Origin: Orychophragmus violaceus
Lineage: Eukaryota; Streptophyta; Magnoliopsida; Brassicales; Brassicaceae
Reading direction: 5' to 3'
NCBI GenBank assembly: GCA_030180135.1
Contig: CM058236.1
Span: 1,922,001-1,986,000 of the forward strand
Length of the DNA: 64,000 nucleotides
In this document: piece after piece, positions 10,262 to 21,243 of the stretch
How positions within the stretch are numbered: the stretch's first letter is position 1
Layout of the letters: every line of letters starts with the position of its first letter
Translations under genes and position numbers: made by a program
The notes under the pieces: generated by a model
The model's database searches: none
Told to the model about the DNA's origin: nothing
What the model saw: the letters and a program-made list of their open reading frames with translations, nothing else

Positions 10262-11960
10262 AACTGAAATTTAGAGATAAAAAGAGTTTTAGTTATTTAG
10301 TTCATAAAAGAGTAATCTTAATAACTTATAAGAAAACTCGCATTGCATTCAAAATTTCTTTGTTTAACCTCATAAGAATGCAATGATTCCGAGACCCATG
10401 TTCAGCTAAATCCAAAATGGGCCACTGGCCGTCACCCAAAAGTAGCTTTACTTGGTAAGCATACACACAGCTAGTTATATCCAATAACTCTCGGTTGTGA
10501 ATTGGGCCCAAGGCCCAATACACCAGATGTCTCAAGGCCCGGGACTCCCGATGGCCCAGTCAAGGATACCAATCTCTTACAGCCAAATAATCACTAAAGT
10601 CTGGGACTCCCAATGAAATTAGTGACTATATACTACTTTACTTACGCAAAAACAGACACCTCACACTGTAAGCCATATCTGTAATTGAATAAGCGTTAAG
10701 TAGCTGACAAGATTGGGCAAGACATCCAAGCTTGATATTGTTTTTTAGGATTTTAGATTTTCTTTCCAAAAATAGAAGATTACTATTTTGGGAAACTTAC
10801 TTATTTTAGAAACTTTCTAAATTTAGAAACATACTAAAAATAGAAATTTCTAATTTAATATTTTATTAAAGATTTCGGTTGGGTCACAAATTATAGGCCC
10901 AATTCTTGGCCCAAGACCACAGAATTCCAATTGGCCCAATAATTTGACATAACCGAGTCGGTTCATTAATTCTGGTCCGAGACCAAATTAACTACTAAAT
11001 CCAACTGGTTATTTACTAAACCAGACCAGCTCTAAATTATTTGGTCCAACCAAATCAAACTTAGACCAGCCTTCGGTTTAGGTTAAAATTCAATTTTGAA
11101 TTTAAATCCGGTCTAACCAGAAATTAAATAATACCAATTGTATTAAATAATTTCCAGCAAACCGCGATTTGGGTTAACCGCTTGAACCACCAATTAAATT
11201 GGATCGGTTCGGTTAAGTCCAAAATAAGGAAGAAACACCTTGTGTTTTAGCCAATTTTGACCTAACTTGCGGTTTTGGCTAAAGCAGACAATGAACCACA
11301 ATCGGTTTGATCGGTTCATTGTCGCGGGTTTGGGAAAAACGAACCACAATTATCAAGGCTTTGAATCTTGATCGATGGCTAACATCAAGTCAACATCTCG
11401 ATTCAACAAAAACGATTTTGATAATTAATTGAACAAACAAAGTCAACAAGCCATTTTGACAATTCCAATTCGTTTCATGACCTTAACGATCGCTAATTAA
11501 TTGACTTTATCCATTAAGCTTTTCCTCATCGAATATTAATGATCAAAGTCAACATCGAAGTTATCATCACGATTCATACTAAAGACAAAAAAACGAACAA
11601 GACATCATCGATAATCACATGTACCACAATCGGTTTCTTTGCTGTGGTTCAAAACACAATTAACAATTGAACCACAATCGATTAACAATCGGTTTAATCA
11701 ACAATCCAAATCAATTCTTTATCAATTCAGCAAAGTCAAAAGCGATTGATTAACCATCTTATTCATACATCATCGATCGCTAATTCACAATTCAATAATT
11801 GAACAAGACATCATCGATACATAAGGTCAACATGCGATTATCATATTAGGGTTTTACAAGTTCTAATCAAATTTCTTAAGCCAAATTCAATTCTTAACAT
11901 TAAAACAACCTAAATATGATCCAAACAGCAAAAACCTAACGACCTAGGCTCTGATACCAC
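10262..11960 (-). other. Long untranslated leader of copia element A
   Basis: About 1.7 kb between the primer-binding site (11947-11959) and the gag start holds no supported ORF. It is AT-rich and dense in GGTT/AACC words (for example AACCGATTG, CGGTTCGGTT between about 10960 and 11350). Element B has a comparable leader with ACCGGTT repeats. Confidence 0.6.
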
Positions 11961-12606
11961 TGAAGGATTATGTGAGTTCATGGTGTAATTGTCAGGTTAC
12001 AACCTAGCACATAATCATCTAGGATCTAGGTGATTTGCAGTTGAATCATAAACAGATCAGATTCATTACCTTATGTTGCAGCGGATTGATCAAGGGAATG
12101 AAGAGATCAGTTAGAGCTGATTATCACCGGCTCCTCCTAGGTATCCACACGCTTACAAGCTACGGATCAGGCTGCTAGACCAAGCTCGGAATCAACAGAG
12201 AGAGAGGACGGCTCAGGTGTAAAAATCGCAGAACAAGAAGCATTAGGGCTTCCTGCGCCTTTCCTCTTCCTTATATGGGCCCAAGTAATGAAACTAATGG
12301 CTCATTAGGCTTTTGGGCCCAAGGCCCAAATCAGACAAAAGATTGTCTTTTGTCTGGCCCAATTCTCTGTGCAAATACAGTAAATGCCTTGCATCTTACT
12401 GTATTAATTCCATTTTAACTTTCCTGTTAGCTATGGTGTGTGACCCTTTGGGATCATACAATACTGGTAATAAGTCCTAAACTTATAGATCATGAGCGGG
12501 CTCTAGCAAGTCATCATGATCACCCAGTATTTATGACTTATGTCTGATCTCGACACTTATCATACTTTCTAGAGATAGTACGGTAGATTTCAGGACATTC
12601 CCAACA
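11961..12606 (-). repeat. 5' LTR of copia element A
   Basis: 646 bp. Every base I compared matches the LTR at 5375-6020. It is followed on the minus strand by the primer-binding site at 11947-11959 and flanked on the right by TCGAC (12607-12611). Confidence 0.92.
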
Positions 12607-12971
12607 TCGACGAGTTTGTCAATATGCGGGAGCGGGAAACTATCTTTCGGGCAGACCTTGTTAAGATATGTGAAGTCGACGCATACTCGCCATTTTCCGT
12701 TCTTTTTCTTGACGACCACCGGGTTGGCAAGCCAGTCCGGATATTTTACCTCGGTTATCGATCCGGCTTTGGATAGTCTTTTTACCTCTTCGTTTACAGC
12801 TTGAGACCGTTCCGGCCCCAACTTTCTCCTCTTCTGTTTGATGGGCTTTAAAATCGGATCAACACGGAGTTCGTGGCATGTCACGGTGGGGTCGATTCCT
12901 TTCATGTCACTGGTCGACCAGGCGAAGGTTGAGGCGTTTTGGCAAAGGAACTCGATGAGCTGGTCCTTCAA
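12607..12971 (-). pseudogene. Tat-lineage RT, N-terminal part
   Basis: This encodes the start of the reverse transcriptase: KQKRRKLGPERSQAVNEEV, then EVKYPDWLANPVVVKKKNG and VCVDFTYLNKVCPKDSFPLP, followed by HIDKLV at the insertion junction. The frame continues in 5369-4040 if the copia element and one TCGAC copy are removed. It is therefore one RT gene cut in two by element A rather than two fragments. The protease lies just upstream at 13158-13739. Confidence 0.85.
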
Positions 12972-13157
12972 ATCTTTCCTCAGGTCTGCGCCTATACCTA
13001 CGCATCGTCCTGGGTCGCTAATATCGATGTTGACTTGCTCGACGACATCGCGGTTAGGTCCTTCCGGAGGGGGTAGCTCTATTCTGGGTTCGACGAGTAG
13101 GCAGGCTCGAAATCTTTTGCGTAGTTTGTGCTCAACTAGGAAGCAGGTGCTGGAGAC

Positions 13158-13739
13158 TTATTGGCTTCCACAGAGTGTGAATGTTCCATTCGAAGTGGGA
13201 AACTTGACGCACTGATAGTAGGTTGATGGGACTGCCTTCATGGTGTGAATCCATGGCGTGCCTAGAATGGCGTTATAGATTGCCGGTCGGTCCACGATTA
13301 CAAATTTGGTCATCGCTGTTGTTCGCCCGACGCGAACCGGTAGTTTGATTGTTCCGACGGTTGTCGTCGTGCTACCCGTAAAATTGGTTAGTGGCCTTTC
13401 TGAGCGCTTTATCTCGTAGTCGTTCAGTTCCATTCTTCTCAGGGTGTCTTCGTATATGAGGTCGACTGTGCTCCCTGTGTCGATTAGGACTCTTGTTACT
13501 TCGCAATCGCCGATCTGCACCTCGACGACGAGTGGGTCGTTGTGCGGTTTGTACAGCCTTATCTCGTCGTCCTCGGTGAATTCTACCCCATTTTTTCTTG
13601 CGAGCTCGCTGTTCGTACATGGCCTGTGACGCCGGTACGTTTCTACTCTTCGCATGTATTCTTTTATCGATCGCACAGAGTCGCTGCAGGTCGGGAGTCC
13701 TCCCATGATCATGTTGTTTGCTAGCAAGGGTCCTGTCAT
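13158..13739 (-). CDS. Tat-lineage retroviral-type aspartic protease (193 aa)
   Basis: This is the aspartic protease domain of the Tat polyprotein, which matures Gag and Pol. It begins near MIMGGLPTCSDSVRSIKEY, a conserved segment before the protease in this clade. The catalytic triplet is in VLIDTGSTVDLIY, followed by IYNAILGTPWIHTMKAVPS, the second conserved protease segment. The frame is open for 193 codons. It is immediately adjacent to the primer-binding site, so the whole gag gene is missing. The same protease, diverged, is at 27197-27778 in the second Tat relic. Confidence 0.82.
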   Translation of the reverse strand: MTGPLLANNMIMGGLPTCSDSVRSIKEYMRRVETYRRHRPCTNSELARKNGVEFTEDDEIRLYKPHNDPLVVEVQIGDCEVTRVLIDTGSTVDLIYEDTLRRMELNDYEIKRSERPLTNFTGSTTTTVGTIKLPVRVGRTTAMTKFVIVDRPAIYNAILGTPWIHTMKAVPSTYYQCVKFPTSNGTFTLCGSQ

Positions 13740-13779
13740 CTCGGCTTTGCCTTAGATCGTAAAGAAGTTTCATCGATTC

Positions 13780-13797
13780 CCCACAGACGGCGCCAAC
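13780..13797 (-). other. Primer-binding site of the Tat element
   Basis: On the minus strand this reads TTGGCGCCGTCTGTGGGG, directly after the LTR end. It is the usual PBS-like sequence of plant Tat elements and fixes the LTR boundary at 13798. Confidence 0.75.
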
Positions 13798-14200
13798 TGT
13801 TGTTACAGAAATCCGACCTAGTCAAAATTACGGGCTACGATCTGGAATGTCTGAACTACGAGGTGAAATATGAATGTTAAGTGAGGTCAAAATGATTCTT
13901 TATTGATCTTAAGGCCGGAGCCGAGCTATGAACAGGATGGTACGAGGTGTGAGTCCGTCAAATGACGTGCTCACTAAACAGTGCTTGAGGTCGGAGCTTT
14001 ATAGAAGTAGCTCGGCCTCTCACAAGTTACAATCTGGCCTTAAATGAAGAGTGAAGGGTCCTATTTATAGCGCTCTGATGCTGAGTTTTCCTTGGGCTGT
14101 TGACTCCTTAACGGGCTTGTCTTCTTGGGCCGAGATGACATTGTTGATTTAATAAGATTTTCAATGGGCTTATGGATGGGTGCTAAATCCATATCCAACA
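13798..14200 (-). repeat. 5' LTR of the Tat element (403 bp)
   Basis: Read on the minus strand it begins TGTTGGATATGG and ends CTGTAACAACA. It adjoins the primer-binding site and carries a CTATAAATAG TATA box at 14061-14070. No second copy was found in the window. Confidence 0.75.
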
Positions 14201-15170
14201 ACTGACAAGATAATTTCAGCTGAAATACCTGATAGGATTAAAGAGCCAAAGCTTTATAATTTCATTAAAGATAAAATGATTCATGGCCCTTATGGAGCTG
14301 CTAACATGAATTCACCATGCATGGAAGATGGTAAATGTTCACAGTTATTTTCTAAACCTTATGCTGAGAAAACTACAACTAACAGAGAAGGGTTTCCTGA
14401 TTATAGAAGACGTGAGCAAACAGTTTGTTTTGTTGATAAGAATGGTGTGAAATGTGACAACATATTTGTTATTCTATATAACAAGAAACTCTCCTTAAGT
14501 TATCCAGCTCACATAAATGTGGAATGGTGCAACCAAACTGGTTCAATCAAGTAATTATTTAAGTACATAAACAAAGGAGTTGATCGTGTGAGTGTCATTG
14601 TTGAAGGACCAGGAGCCTGTGGATCAGACAACATTGTTAATGGTGAAGCCGGTATTCAGAAAAAATTAGATGAGATAAAAGAGTTCTTCGATTGTCGGTA
14701 CGTTTTGTAGTTTCTAAATTAGAGATAAGTTATTGAAACGTTGGCTTACATATACTTATATAACTCACGTTTTTTTATGGATTTTGTAGATATGTTTCTT
14801 CATGCGAAGCTGCATGGAGAATTTATAAGTATCAATTACACTATCGATCTACGACAGTACAAAGGCTCTACTTCCATCTACCAAGAAAACAAAGTGTCTT
14901 CTTCAAAGGGAATGATAAATTACAGGCTGTAGTAAATCGTAAGCTCATAGAAATACTATGTTCTTGGCGTTGTTTGAGTTGAACAAAGTTGATGCATTTG
15001 CCAACACTCTAACTTATGCTCAGATTCCAAATCACTACACCTTCGACAAAACAAAGAAGAAATGGAATAGAAGGCGAAACAAACAATTCAGTGTTGGAAG
15101 GATTAATTATGCTCCCTGTAAAAAGGAAGATTCTTATTATTTGCGTATATTGTTGAACATTGTCAGATGA
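14180..15170 (+). pseudogene. Helitron RepHel remnant, region preceding the helicase
   Basis: The frame at 14180-14554 carries text typical of plant Helitron proteins (KIISAEIPDRIKEPKLYNF, IHGPYGAANMNSPCMEDGK, REGFPDYRRREQTVCF). This is the stretch between the HUH-type replication initiator and the helicase. Further matching pieces lie at 14741-14932 and 14958-15170 in other frames, separated by stops. The HUH catalytic motif itself is not in the window. It is non-functional. Confidence 0.75.
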
Positions 15171-15230
15171 CCCAGAGATTATGATCATATAAAAACGTTC
15201 AATTATGTTCTATACAAAGACTATAAAGAG

Positions 15231-17318
15231 GTGTGTTATGCTCGTGGGTTGCTGGATGATGACCAAGAGTATATTGATGATATCATTAGACATAGTTACG
15301 ATGGCTCTGGAAGATCTGTGAGACAGCGTTTTGTTGTTATGCTTATGTCTGATACTTTGTCTAAACCAGAAGATATTTGGGAAAAATACCTGGGAGTTTT
15401 ATCGGAAGATATAGAGCACAATATGAGGAAATATTACAATAGGCCATTTATGAGTATTGGAAACCCCTTTCAACTTATTATTGTTATATTTTGAATTTGG
15501 AATGCTAACGTTGAATACCTTTTTGTGTAGAACTTAAACTAAGTGATGATGAGAAGAAGAAGTACGCTCTGGAAGAGTTACAGAAGGTTATGAGACGGTG
15601 TGGGAGCACTCTGGCTAGGTATAAAACCATTCCTTATATACCTCCTTTAAATCAGAAGGCAGAAAATGTTTTGATACTTGATGAAAGAATCTATGATCGT
15701 GAAGAACTGTTGGCCACTCACGAGAGAGATATTATAATGTTGACAGATGAACAGAGAAAAATATAAGAAGAGATAATTGATGTTGTAGTAAATGACAAAG
15801 GCGGTCTGTTTTTCGTTTATGGATTTGGTGGCACAGAAAAAACATTTAATTGGAAGTTACTTTCAGATGCTATTAGATGTAAAGGAGATATTGTTCTTAA
15901 TGTTGCCTCTAGCGGAATTGCTTCAATGTTGCTACAAGGTGGAAGAACTGCTCATTCAAGATTTTAAATACCTATAAATCCTGACGAGTTTTCAACATGC
16001 AACTTGACACATGGAACATATCAAACTAATTTTATCAAGGAACTCTAATTATATGGGATGAAGCACCTATGATGAGCAAGCATTGTTTTGAATCACTATA
16101 TAGAACATGATATAATTGGGAATAAAGGCGACAAGCCTTTTGGTGGAAAGTTTGTGGTGCTTGGATGTGATTTTAGACATGTACTTCCCGTTATTAATGG
16201 CGCTTGTAGGGCTGAAATTGTCTTGGCTGAACTAAATTCATCATATCTTTGGAAACATTGTAAGGTTCTTAAGCTTACGAAGAACATGCGGTTATGTTCT
16301 AATAATCTTACCGCTGAAGACGCCATTGAACTTGAAGAATTCTCAAATTGGATATTAGCTGTTGGCGATGGAAAATTGCAGAACTTAATGATGGTGAGGC
16401 TCTAATCGATATCCCAGAAGAGTTTCTAATTACAAATTCAGATGATCCAATTGAAGCTATAAGCAAGGAAATATACGGAGAATCTGCTTTGCTTCAAGCA
16501 GCTAAAGAACCAAAGTTTTTTCAAGAAAGAGCTATACTATTTCCAACAAACGAGGATGTCAATATGATTAATGGACATATGTTAGATAAGCTTGATGGTA
16601 AGTTAAGAATTATTTCTTAAACTTATGCAAATTTATTTTTAAACATATACTAATGTTTCTTTAAATTCAGGTGAGGAACGAATTTACTTAAGTTCAGATA
16701 GTATAGACCCATCTGATAAAGGCTCAGCAAACAATGACGCACTTAGTTCTGATTTTCTAAATAGTATTAAGGTTTCTTGGCTACCAAACCATAGTATAAG
16801 GTTGAAGATTGGTTGCCGTGTGATGTTGCTTCGTAATATTGATCTTATAGGTACTAATAGTCTTCTAACCCTATTATTAACTTCATATACCCTTTTAATA
16901 TATTCTGCTATGTGCTTTAAACAGTGGGGTTAATGAATGGGACAAGACTTCAAATTACCAACCTATACGATTTTATGGTGGAAGCAAGAGTTATTACTGG
17001 AGAAGGAGTTGGAGAGAAAGTGTGCATCCCTAGGTTGTTGATAACACCATCATATACAAAACTACCATTCAAAATGTGCAGGAGACAATTGCCATTGTCA
17101 GTTGCTTTTGCTTAACAATCAACAAGAGCCAAGGACAATCATTATCAAAAGTTGGGTTATTTCTACCAAGACCTGTGTTTTCACACGGACAACTCTATGT
17201 GGCAGTATCTAGGGTTACCTCGAAGAAGAGATTGAAAATTTTGATTGTCGACAAAGAAGGTAAACCTCAAAAACAAACCATGATTGTTGTTTTCAAAAAG
17301 ATTTCTAGTAATCTGTGA
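15231..17318 (+). pseudogene. Helitron PIF1-type helicase remnant
   Basis: This is a SF1 helicase of the PIF1 family, which unwinds DNA during rolling-circle transposition. Recognisable pieces in shifted frames include a Walker A-like YGFGGTEKT near 15820, where the usual Gly before Lys is Glu. They also include the Walker B-like IIWDEAPMMSKHCFE near 16050, FRHVLPVINGACRAEIV at 16175, LKLTKNMRL at 16270, GLMNGTRLQITNL at 16924 and the C-terminal INKSQGQSLSKVGLFLP with LYVAVSRVTS at 17120-17220. Stops and intron-like gaps split it. The altered Walker A would abolish ATP binding even if the frame were open. Confidence 0.78.
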
Positions 17319-17329
17319 TTACTATCTTT

Positions 17330-18000
17330 TATATTTATTTTCATCTTTTGATTATAGATGAACTATTCGACAATATGTTTAATTCTTTTAGGTGTAATAA
17401 ACGTTAACAATAACAGTTATCTTGGATTTTTTGAGATTTGTTAGTTATCTATTATCTTTGAATCAATTATATAATATTTGAAAAACAAATAAAACAAAAT
17501 CAAATTGCGTCCAAAACTGATTCACAAACTAAACCAAAACAATCAGGTATAAAATAAGAACTCTAATATAAACAGACAAATAATTATTTAACTACCATAT
17601 ATCAATACTAAATAGAGTGTGGTAACTTCGATTTTAAAAAATGAAACAATTCTACGATGTGAACGAAATCGAATAAAACAAAATTAAATGTTTTCCAAAA
17701 CTCATTAAAAAACAAACACAAAATATATATTTAACATCTAAAATTTAAACAGACCAATAATTAGTTAACTAGCATATATGAATACTAAACAATGATATTA
17801 ACATAAAGCAAATGTTGTATAAAACTCATTCAAAATCAAACTAAAAAAATAAATGTTTAATAACTAAAATTTAAACAGACCAATAATTAGTTAACTACCA
17901 TATATGAATACTAAAAATTCGATATTAACATAAATTTTAGGTTCAACCAAAAAAAACATAAATTTTATAAATCAAACAATTTTAAAATGTGAATAAAATT
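17330..18000. repeat. AT-rich Helitron tail with three degenerate ~125-180 bp repeats
   Basis: No gene. The phrase AATAATTAGTTAACTA followed by CATATATGAATACTAAA recurs near 17580, 17757 and 17881, each preceded by similar AT-rich text. This is consistent with tandem repeats in a Helitron 3' region. Confidence 0.55.
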
Positions 18001-18012
18001 TAAAAAAATATC

Positions 18013-18040
18013 CGCACGCTCAGTGCGAATCAGACTCTAG
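18013..18040 (+). terminator. Helitron 3' hairpin and CTAG terminus
   Basis: CGCAC (18013-18017) pairs with GTGCG (18023-18027) around a 5-nt loop. About ten bases later CTAG ends at 18040 and is followed by T. This is the standard termination signal of Helitrons, which insert between A and T. Confidence 0.75.
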
Positions 18041-18416
18041 TTCGTTGATTAAAAGATGTTCCTGTTGGATCTCGTAATTATATTGCACTCACAAGAGAAA
18101 TTAATTAAATTCAATTTTTTCCGTTAAGAGATCATGTGTCGAGTGACGACCCATAAAATGGAAGGATGTAGTTTTGATCCTAGCTAGTAATAAGGTTTAA
18201 AAAATCTTTCTTTTTCCATGTATTGGATGTACTTAAGCATTGTGAAACTCATCTCGTAGTTACTTATACTTGAATATTAATTTGGTATGAAATTCAGAAG
18301 AAAAAAATAATGTTTTCCTAAGAAGGACAGGAGAGGGAATTAAATGAAATGTACCAACATTGAAAAGAGAAACATTTAAAACAAAACGTGTGGGTAAGAC
18401 GCGCATCTTTGGCTTT

Positions 18417-18660
18417 GAATGGTAATAGTGGTCAAGGCGGATTAGTTCGGGAGCGGTCAAAACGCTTTTGTTTACCATTCACAATTATTAGTTTACAAAG
18501 TGCGGACAAAAAAAATAAAAGAAGTCCGCTGCGGACAAAGTGCGGACCAGTTTTATGAAAAAATAAGTGCGGTCCGCAGCGGACTTTTGTCCACTCCAAA
18601 AATAAAGCGGTTTGGTCTGCACTTAATTTGTCCACTGTAACCGCAGTTACCATTCGAAAC
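18417..18660. mobile_element. Possible hAT-like MITE with GCGGAC subterminal inverted repeats
   Basis: GAATGGTAA at 18417 is matched by inverted TTACCATTC near 18648 and another near 18472. Inside, AAGTCCGCTGCGGAC (near 18531) is mirrored by GTCCGCAGCGGACTT (near 18573). No coding capacity. A target duplication was not resolved, so class and ends are uncertain. Confidence 0.4.
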
Positions 18661-18683
18661 CTTTATTCTCTCTAAAACCTAGC

Positions 18684-20205
18684 TTGCAAAAAGTCGCCGT
18701 AAACTTCTGTAACGTTCGCCGCCTCTCCGGTACCGCCCGGCGCTGTGAGAGGGATCCGTCGCTCGTTTTATCCGCATGTTTCTGTCTCCCCCTTCTCCCC
18801 CCCCCCCCTTGGCTGTGCTCCTCTCTTCTCTGGTATGATGGTTTGCTTGGGTTTGGCTCGTATCACCTCCGTCGAGTTCCCTTACTCGGCGGAAAAGTTT
18901 TTCGTGCTGCTATGGCCTTCATGGTGGTTCTCCCGCTCAAGGACTGCAGAATCTCCGTCGCGGATTGGTCGTTGTCTCTCGCAAGGCGGTGTTGTTACGG
19001 GGCTTCCTCGCTCGACGTGTTAGCAACTTAGTCGGATGGTGTAGGGTTTTTTTGGATCTGTGTTGAAGTGTCGGCGTATCTGGTTTATCCTCAGAAGATG
19101 TTAGCCATCCGAGATCTCCATCCGCTGATGGGGGAGTTTGTAAGTGGGATTGTTCTATTTTCCTTTCAGATATTTTTTTTGGAGTTCGCTCTGGCTCTTC
19201 TAGGAGGGTTAGGGGTGAGCTCCAGCGCATGTGTGGGTCTTGTGGGGTCAAGGCGGTGTAATCTTTGACTAGTCTCTTGGACGTCTGGTTTCTCTCTTCC
19301 CGGTGTGGCTCTGTGATCTTTGGGGACTGGATTTTGGTTCCGGTGTTGTCTTGAGTGGTCCGTCTTTTGTTCAATTCTCAAAGTTGTGGCTGCTCCATCC
19401 TGCTCTCCGTCAGATCTTGTGGTAGTGGCTGGTGGTCGGTTTACCTTTTTTGGTGGTTAGATCGTGGAGAGCCTTTGTTTCTCTGTGTTGTGGTCTGGTT
19501 TTTGTCCTCTTTCCGGTTGAGGTCTCCATTCGTGGCTCCACCCGATTCTGTCTGCTGATTTTGCGTTGTGTTGTGGGTTGTATGTCGATGGCGTCTATCA
19601 GAAAGTTTTCTAGTAAGCGGTGGTTGGCTCTTGCAGGTCTCAGTTTGGTTCCGATGGTTGCTGTAGCAGCATCCACTAGCTTCAGTTCGACAATTAGCTT
19701 TGGTTAGCGGAAGTCTCGGGTTGGTCGTGGGAGGTGATTCCTTTGATGTATTCTTTTGCTCGGTGTGAGATTTTTTAACTAGGAATTGATGGTTGGAGGC
19801 GACTCTCCAACTGTCATGGTGGTTCTCCCTCGTCGACAGCTGGTTCGGGAATTGCGTTTCCGGATCATGATTGGGCGTTGAGGGTGTGGTTTCTTTGTGT
19901 TTTTCTGGGGAGAAGCTTTAGGTGGTTTCAGATAGGCCTGACCGGTGCTGCTCGTGGCAACGATGAAGAAGGACTCGAGCTCGTGACAGCTGTGGCAGAA
20001 ACACTATGGGCTGTGTCTTAGATGTCTTCTCAGCTGGCTATCCTTCGTGTGTTCGAGCTGGTCCTTTTGATGGCTTCTCACCTCTTACCGTTTAATTTAT
20101 GTTTGTAGTTTTTCTTTATTCCGCTTTCTTTGTTTAATCTCTGTATTCTGTATAAAATTGAAAACTGGTAATAATAATCTTAACATTTTTACCAAAAAAA
20201 AAAAT
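18684..20205 (+). mobile_element. Poly(A)-tailed non-coding retroposon (possibly Sadhu-like or LINE-derived)
   Basis: A T/G-rich, ORF-poor stretch ends in a LINE-like tail, AATAATAATCTTAACATTTT followed by an A11 run near 20194-20204. No RT or endonuclease words are visible in any frame; the open frames on both strands are composition artefacts. A non-autonomous, LINE-mobilised unit such as the Brassicaceae Sadhu family is the best guess. The 5' end is set by change of composition only, and no target duplication was recognised. Confidence 0.4.
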
Positions 20206-20409
20206 GAAATGGACCGACCGTGCATGTTGTATGATATTGATCGAAAATCCAAGATGTAGCGATACTTTACTCCCAAGCTTGTCTCTGTCGAAGGTCGACA
20301 ATGAGAGCCACTTGAATGAATGCATGAATAATATTGTAATGACCCAAATTTTGCCATTTGGGCTTATAAAAAAATTCAAAGAAAAGGAGAAAACAAAAGC
20401 ATAATTCTC

Positions 20410-20637
20410 AAGTCCAAGCCATCAATACCGTTTTCCTTTTCTTATTCAACCATGTATGCCATTTTCGTTTTTAATTCAACCGTTAATGCCGTTTCCGTTT
20501 CCGATTCTAGTCATTAATGCAATTTCTGTTTTTGAATCAGGCCATCAATGCAGTTTCCGTTTTTGAATCAAGTCATCAATACAATTTCCATTTCCGAATC
20601 AAGCCACCAAGGATGTTTCCTTTTTGATTCAAGCCCA
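20410..20637. repeat. 30-31 bp minisatellite, seven units, just upstream of the LTR TATA box
   Basis: Units share the pattern (C)CATCAATGC.GTTTCCGTTT followed by TGAATCA. Seven consecutive copies end about 55 bp upstream of TATAAAAAG. There are no unique spacers between units, so it is not a CRISPR-like array. Confidence 0.75.
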
Positions 20638-20690
20638 TTCTAAAGCCCAAGGACCACTTCGAAAACCCTGGTACCCCATCCCCATACCCC

Positions 20691-20699
20691 TATAAAAAG
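20691..20699 (+). promoter_or_regulatory. TATA box of the chromovirus LTR
   Basis: TATAAAAAG lies after the 30-bp repeat array and a CCCCATACCCC stretch, in the expected position for the U3 promoter. Confidence 0.6.
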
Positions 20700-21243
20700 A
20701 GGTGCATCATTCTTCATTTTTCACAAAACCTGGAGTAGCGAAGCCCTGCTCGTGACCAGAGACGACAAGCCACCAGCCAGCCACCGCCGACCGTCGGAGC
20801 TCAGCCACCGCTTCTGGACAACCACCGCTCGAAGCTGCCGCCAAACCACCGCCGCTGTTCGCCGGAAAAGTCATCGGAAAACCGGGTTTCACCAGAATCT
20901 TCTACTTGTTCGCTTTTTCGATCCCGAACCCCTAGCTCGTTTTCTCCGTTCTTAAGATCTGTTCCGTGCTTCTGTAATTGTCTCTCTATCGTCAGATATA
21001 TCACCTAATCTCAAGTCTAAGCTAAGGTGAGAACCGGTCATGATCTCTACCTTAAATTATCTCAATATCAGGACGTGAGTCCTTTGTTAATATCGTCAGA
21101 CCTAGGTAGTGTAGATCTAGTTGTTTATTTGTTTTGATGCGATTAAAAGCACTTAGAAATTATGTTATCACTTAAATCAAAAATGTTGATTGTGATTGAT
21201 GGCTATGTGTGGAGTAGTTGCGGTAGGAGATTGTTTGTGTAAG

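Larger units (their letters stand above)
5375..12606 (-). mobile_element. Ty1/copia retrotransposon A: gag-retaining, pol decayed, recent insertion
   Basis: Two 646-bp LTRs (5375-6020 and 11961-12606) read identically over their length and are flanked by the 5-bp duplication TCGAC (5370-5374, 12607-12611). On the minus strand the primer-binding site TGGTATCAGAGCC (initiator Met tRNA type) follows the right LTR at 11947-11959, and a polypurine tract precedes the left LTR at 6021-6032. A 296-codon gag is open (9371-10261). Only broken patches of pol remain between 6900 and 8960. Identical LTRs with dead pol imply that the last transposition was powered by another element. It resembles the non-autonomous TR-GAG class. 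Confidence 0.92.
2000..14200 (-). mobile_element. Tat-lineage Ty3/gypsy retrotransposon, gag-less and split by a copia insertion
   Basis: From right to left on the minus strand are an LTR (13798-14200), a primer-binding site (13780-13797), a protease (13158-13739), RT (12607-12971 continuing at 4040-5369), RNase H plus a second archaeal-type RNase H, an integrase (2541-3841) and a repeat-rich 3' region (2029-2290). The order PR-RT-RNaseH-aRNaseH-IN is that of the Tat clade. Gag is absent: the protease frame starts about 40 bp from the primer-binding site. The left boundary and 3' LTR were not found; nothing like the right LTR occurs in 1-2540. The copia element at 5375-12606 interrupts it with a TCGAC duplication, and the RT frame resumes exactly across the duplication. 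Confidence 0.85.
14201..18040 (+). mobile_element. Decayed Helitron with recognisable 3' terminus
   Basis: Fragments of the RepHel protein run on the plus strand from 14180 to 17318. An AT-rich tail follows, ending in a short hairpin and CTAG at 18040 before a host T. The 5' end is not present; the Tat LTR abuts the helicase region. The Tat element probably inserted into the Helitron and the left part was lost, or the Helitron is truncated. Confidence 0.8.

Noticed and set aside
18684..19707. Several 60-145 codon frames on both strands
   Set aside because: None resembles a protein family; overlapping long frames on both strands reflect GC-skewed composition.
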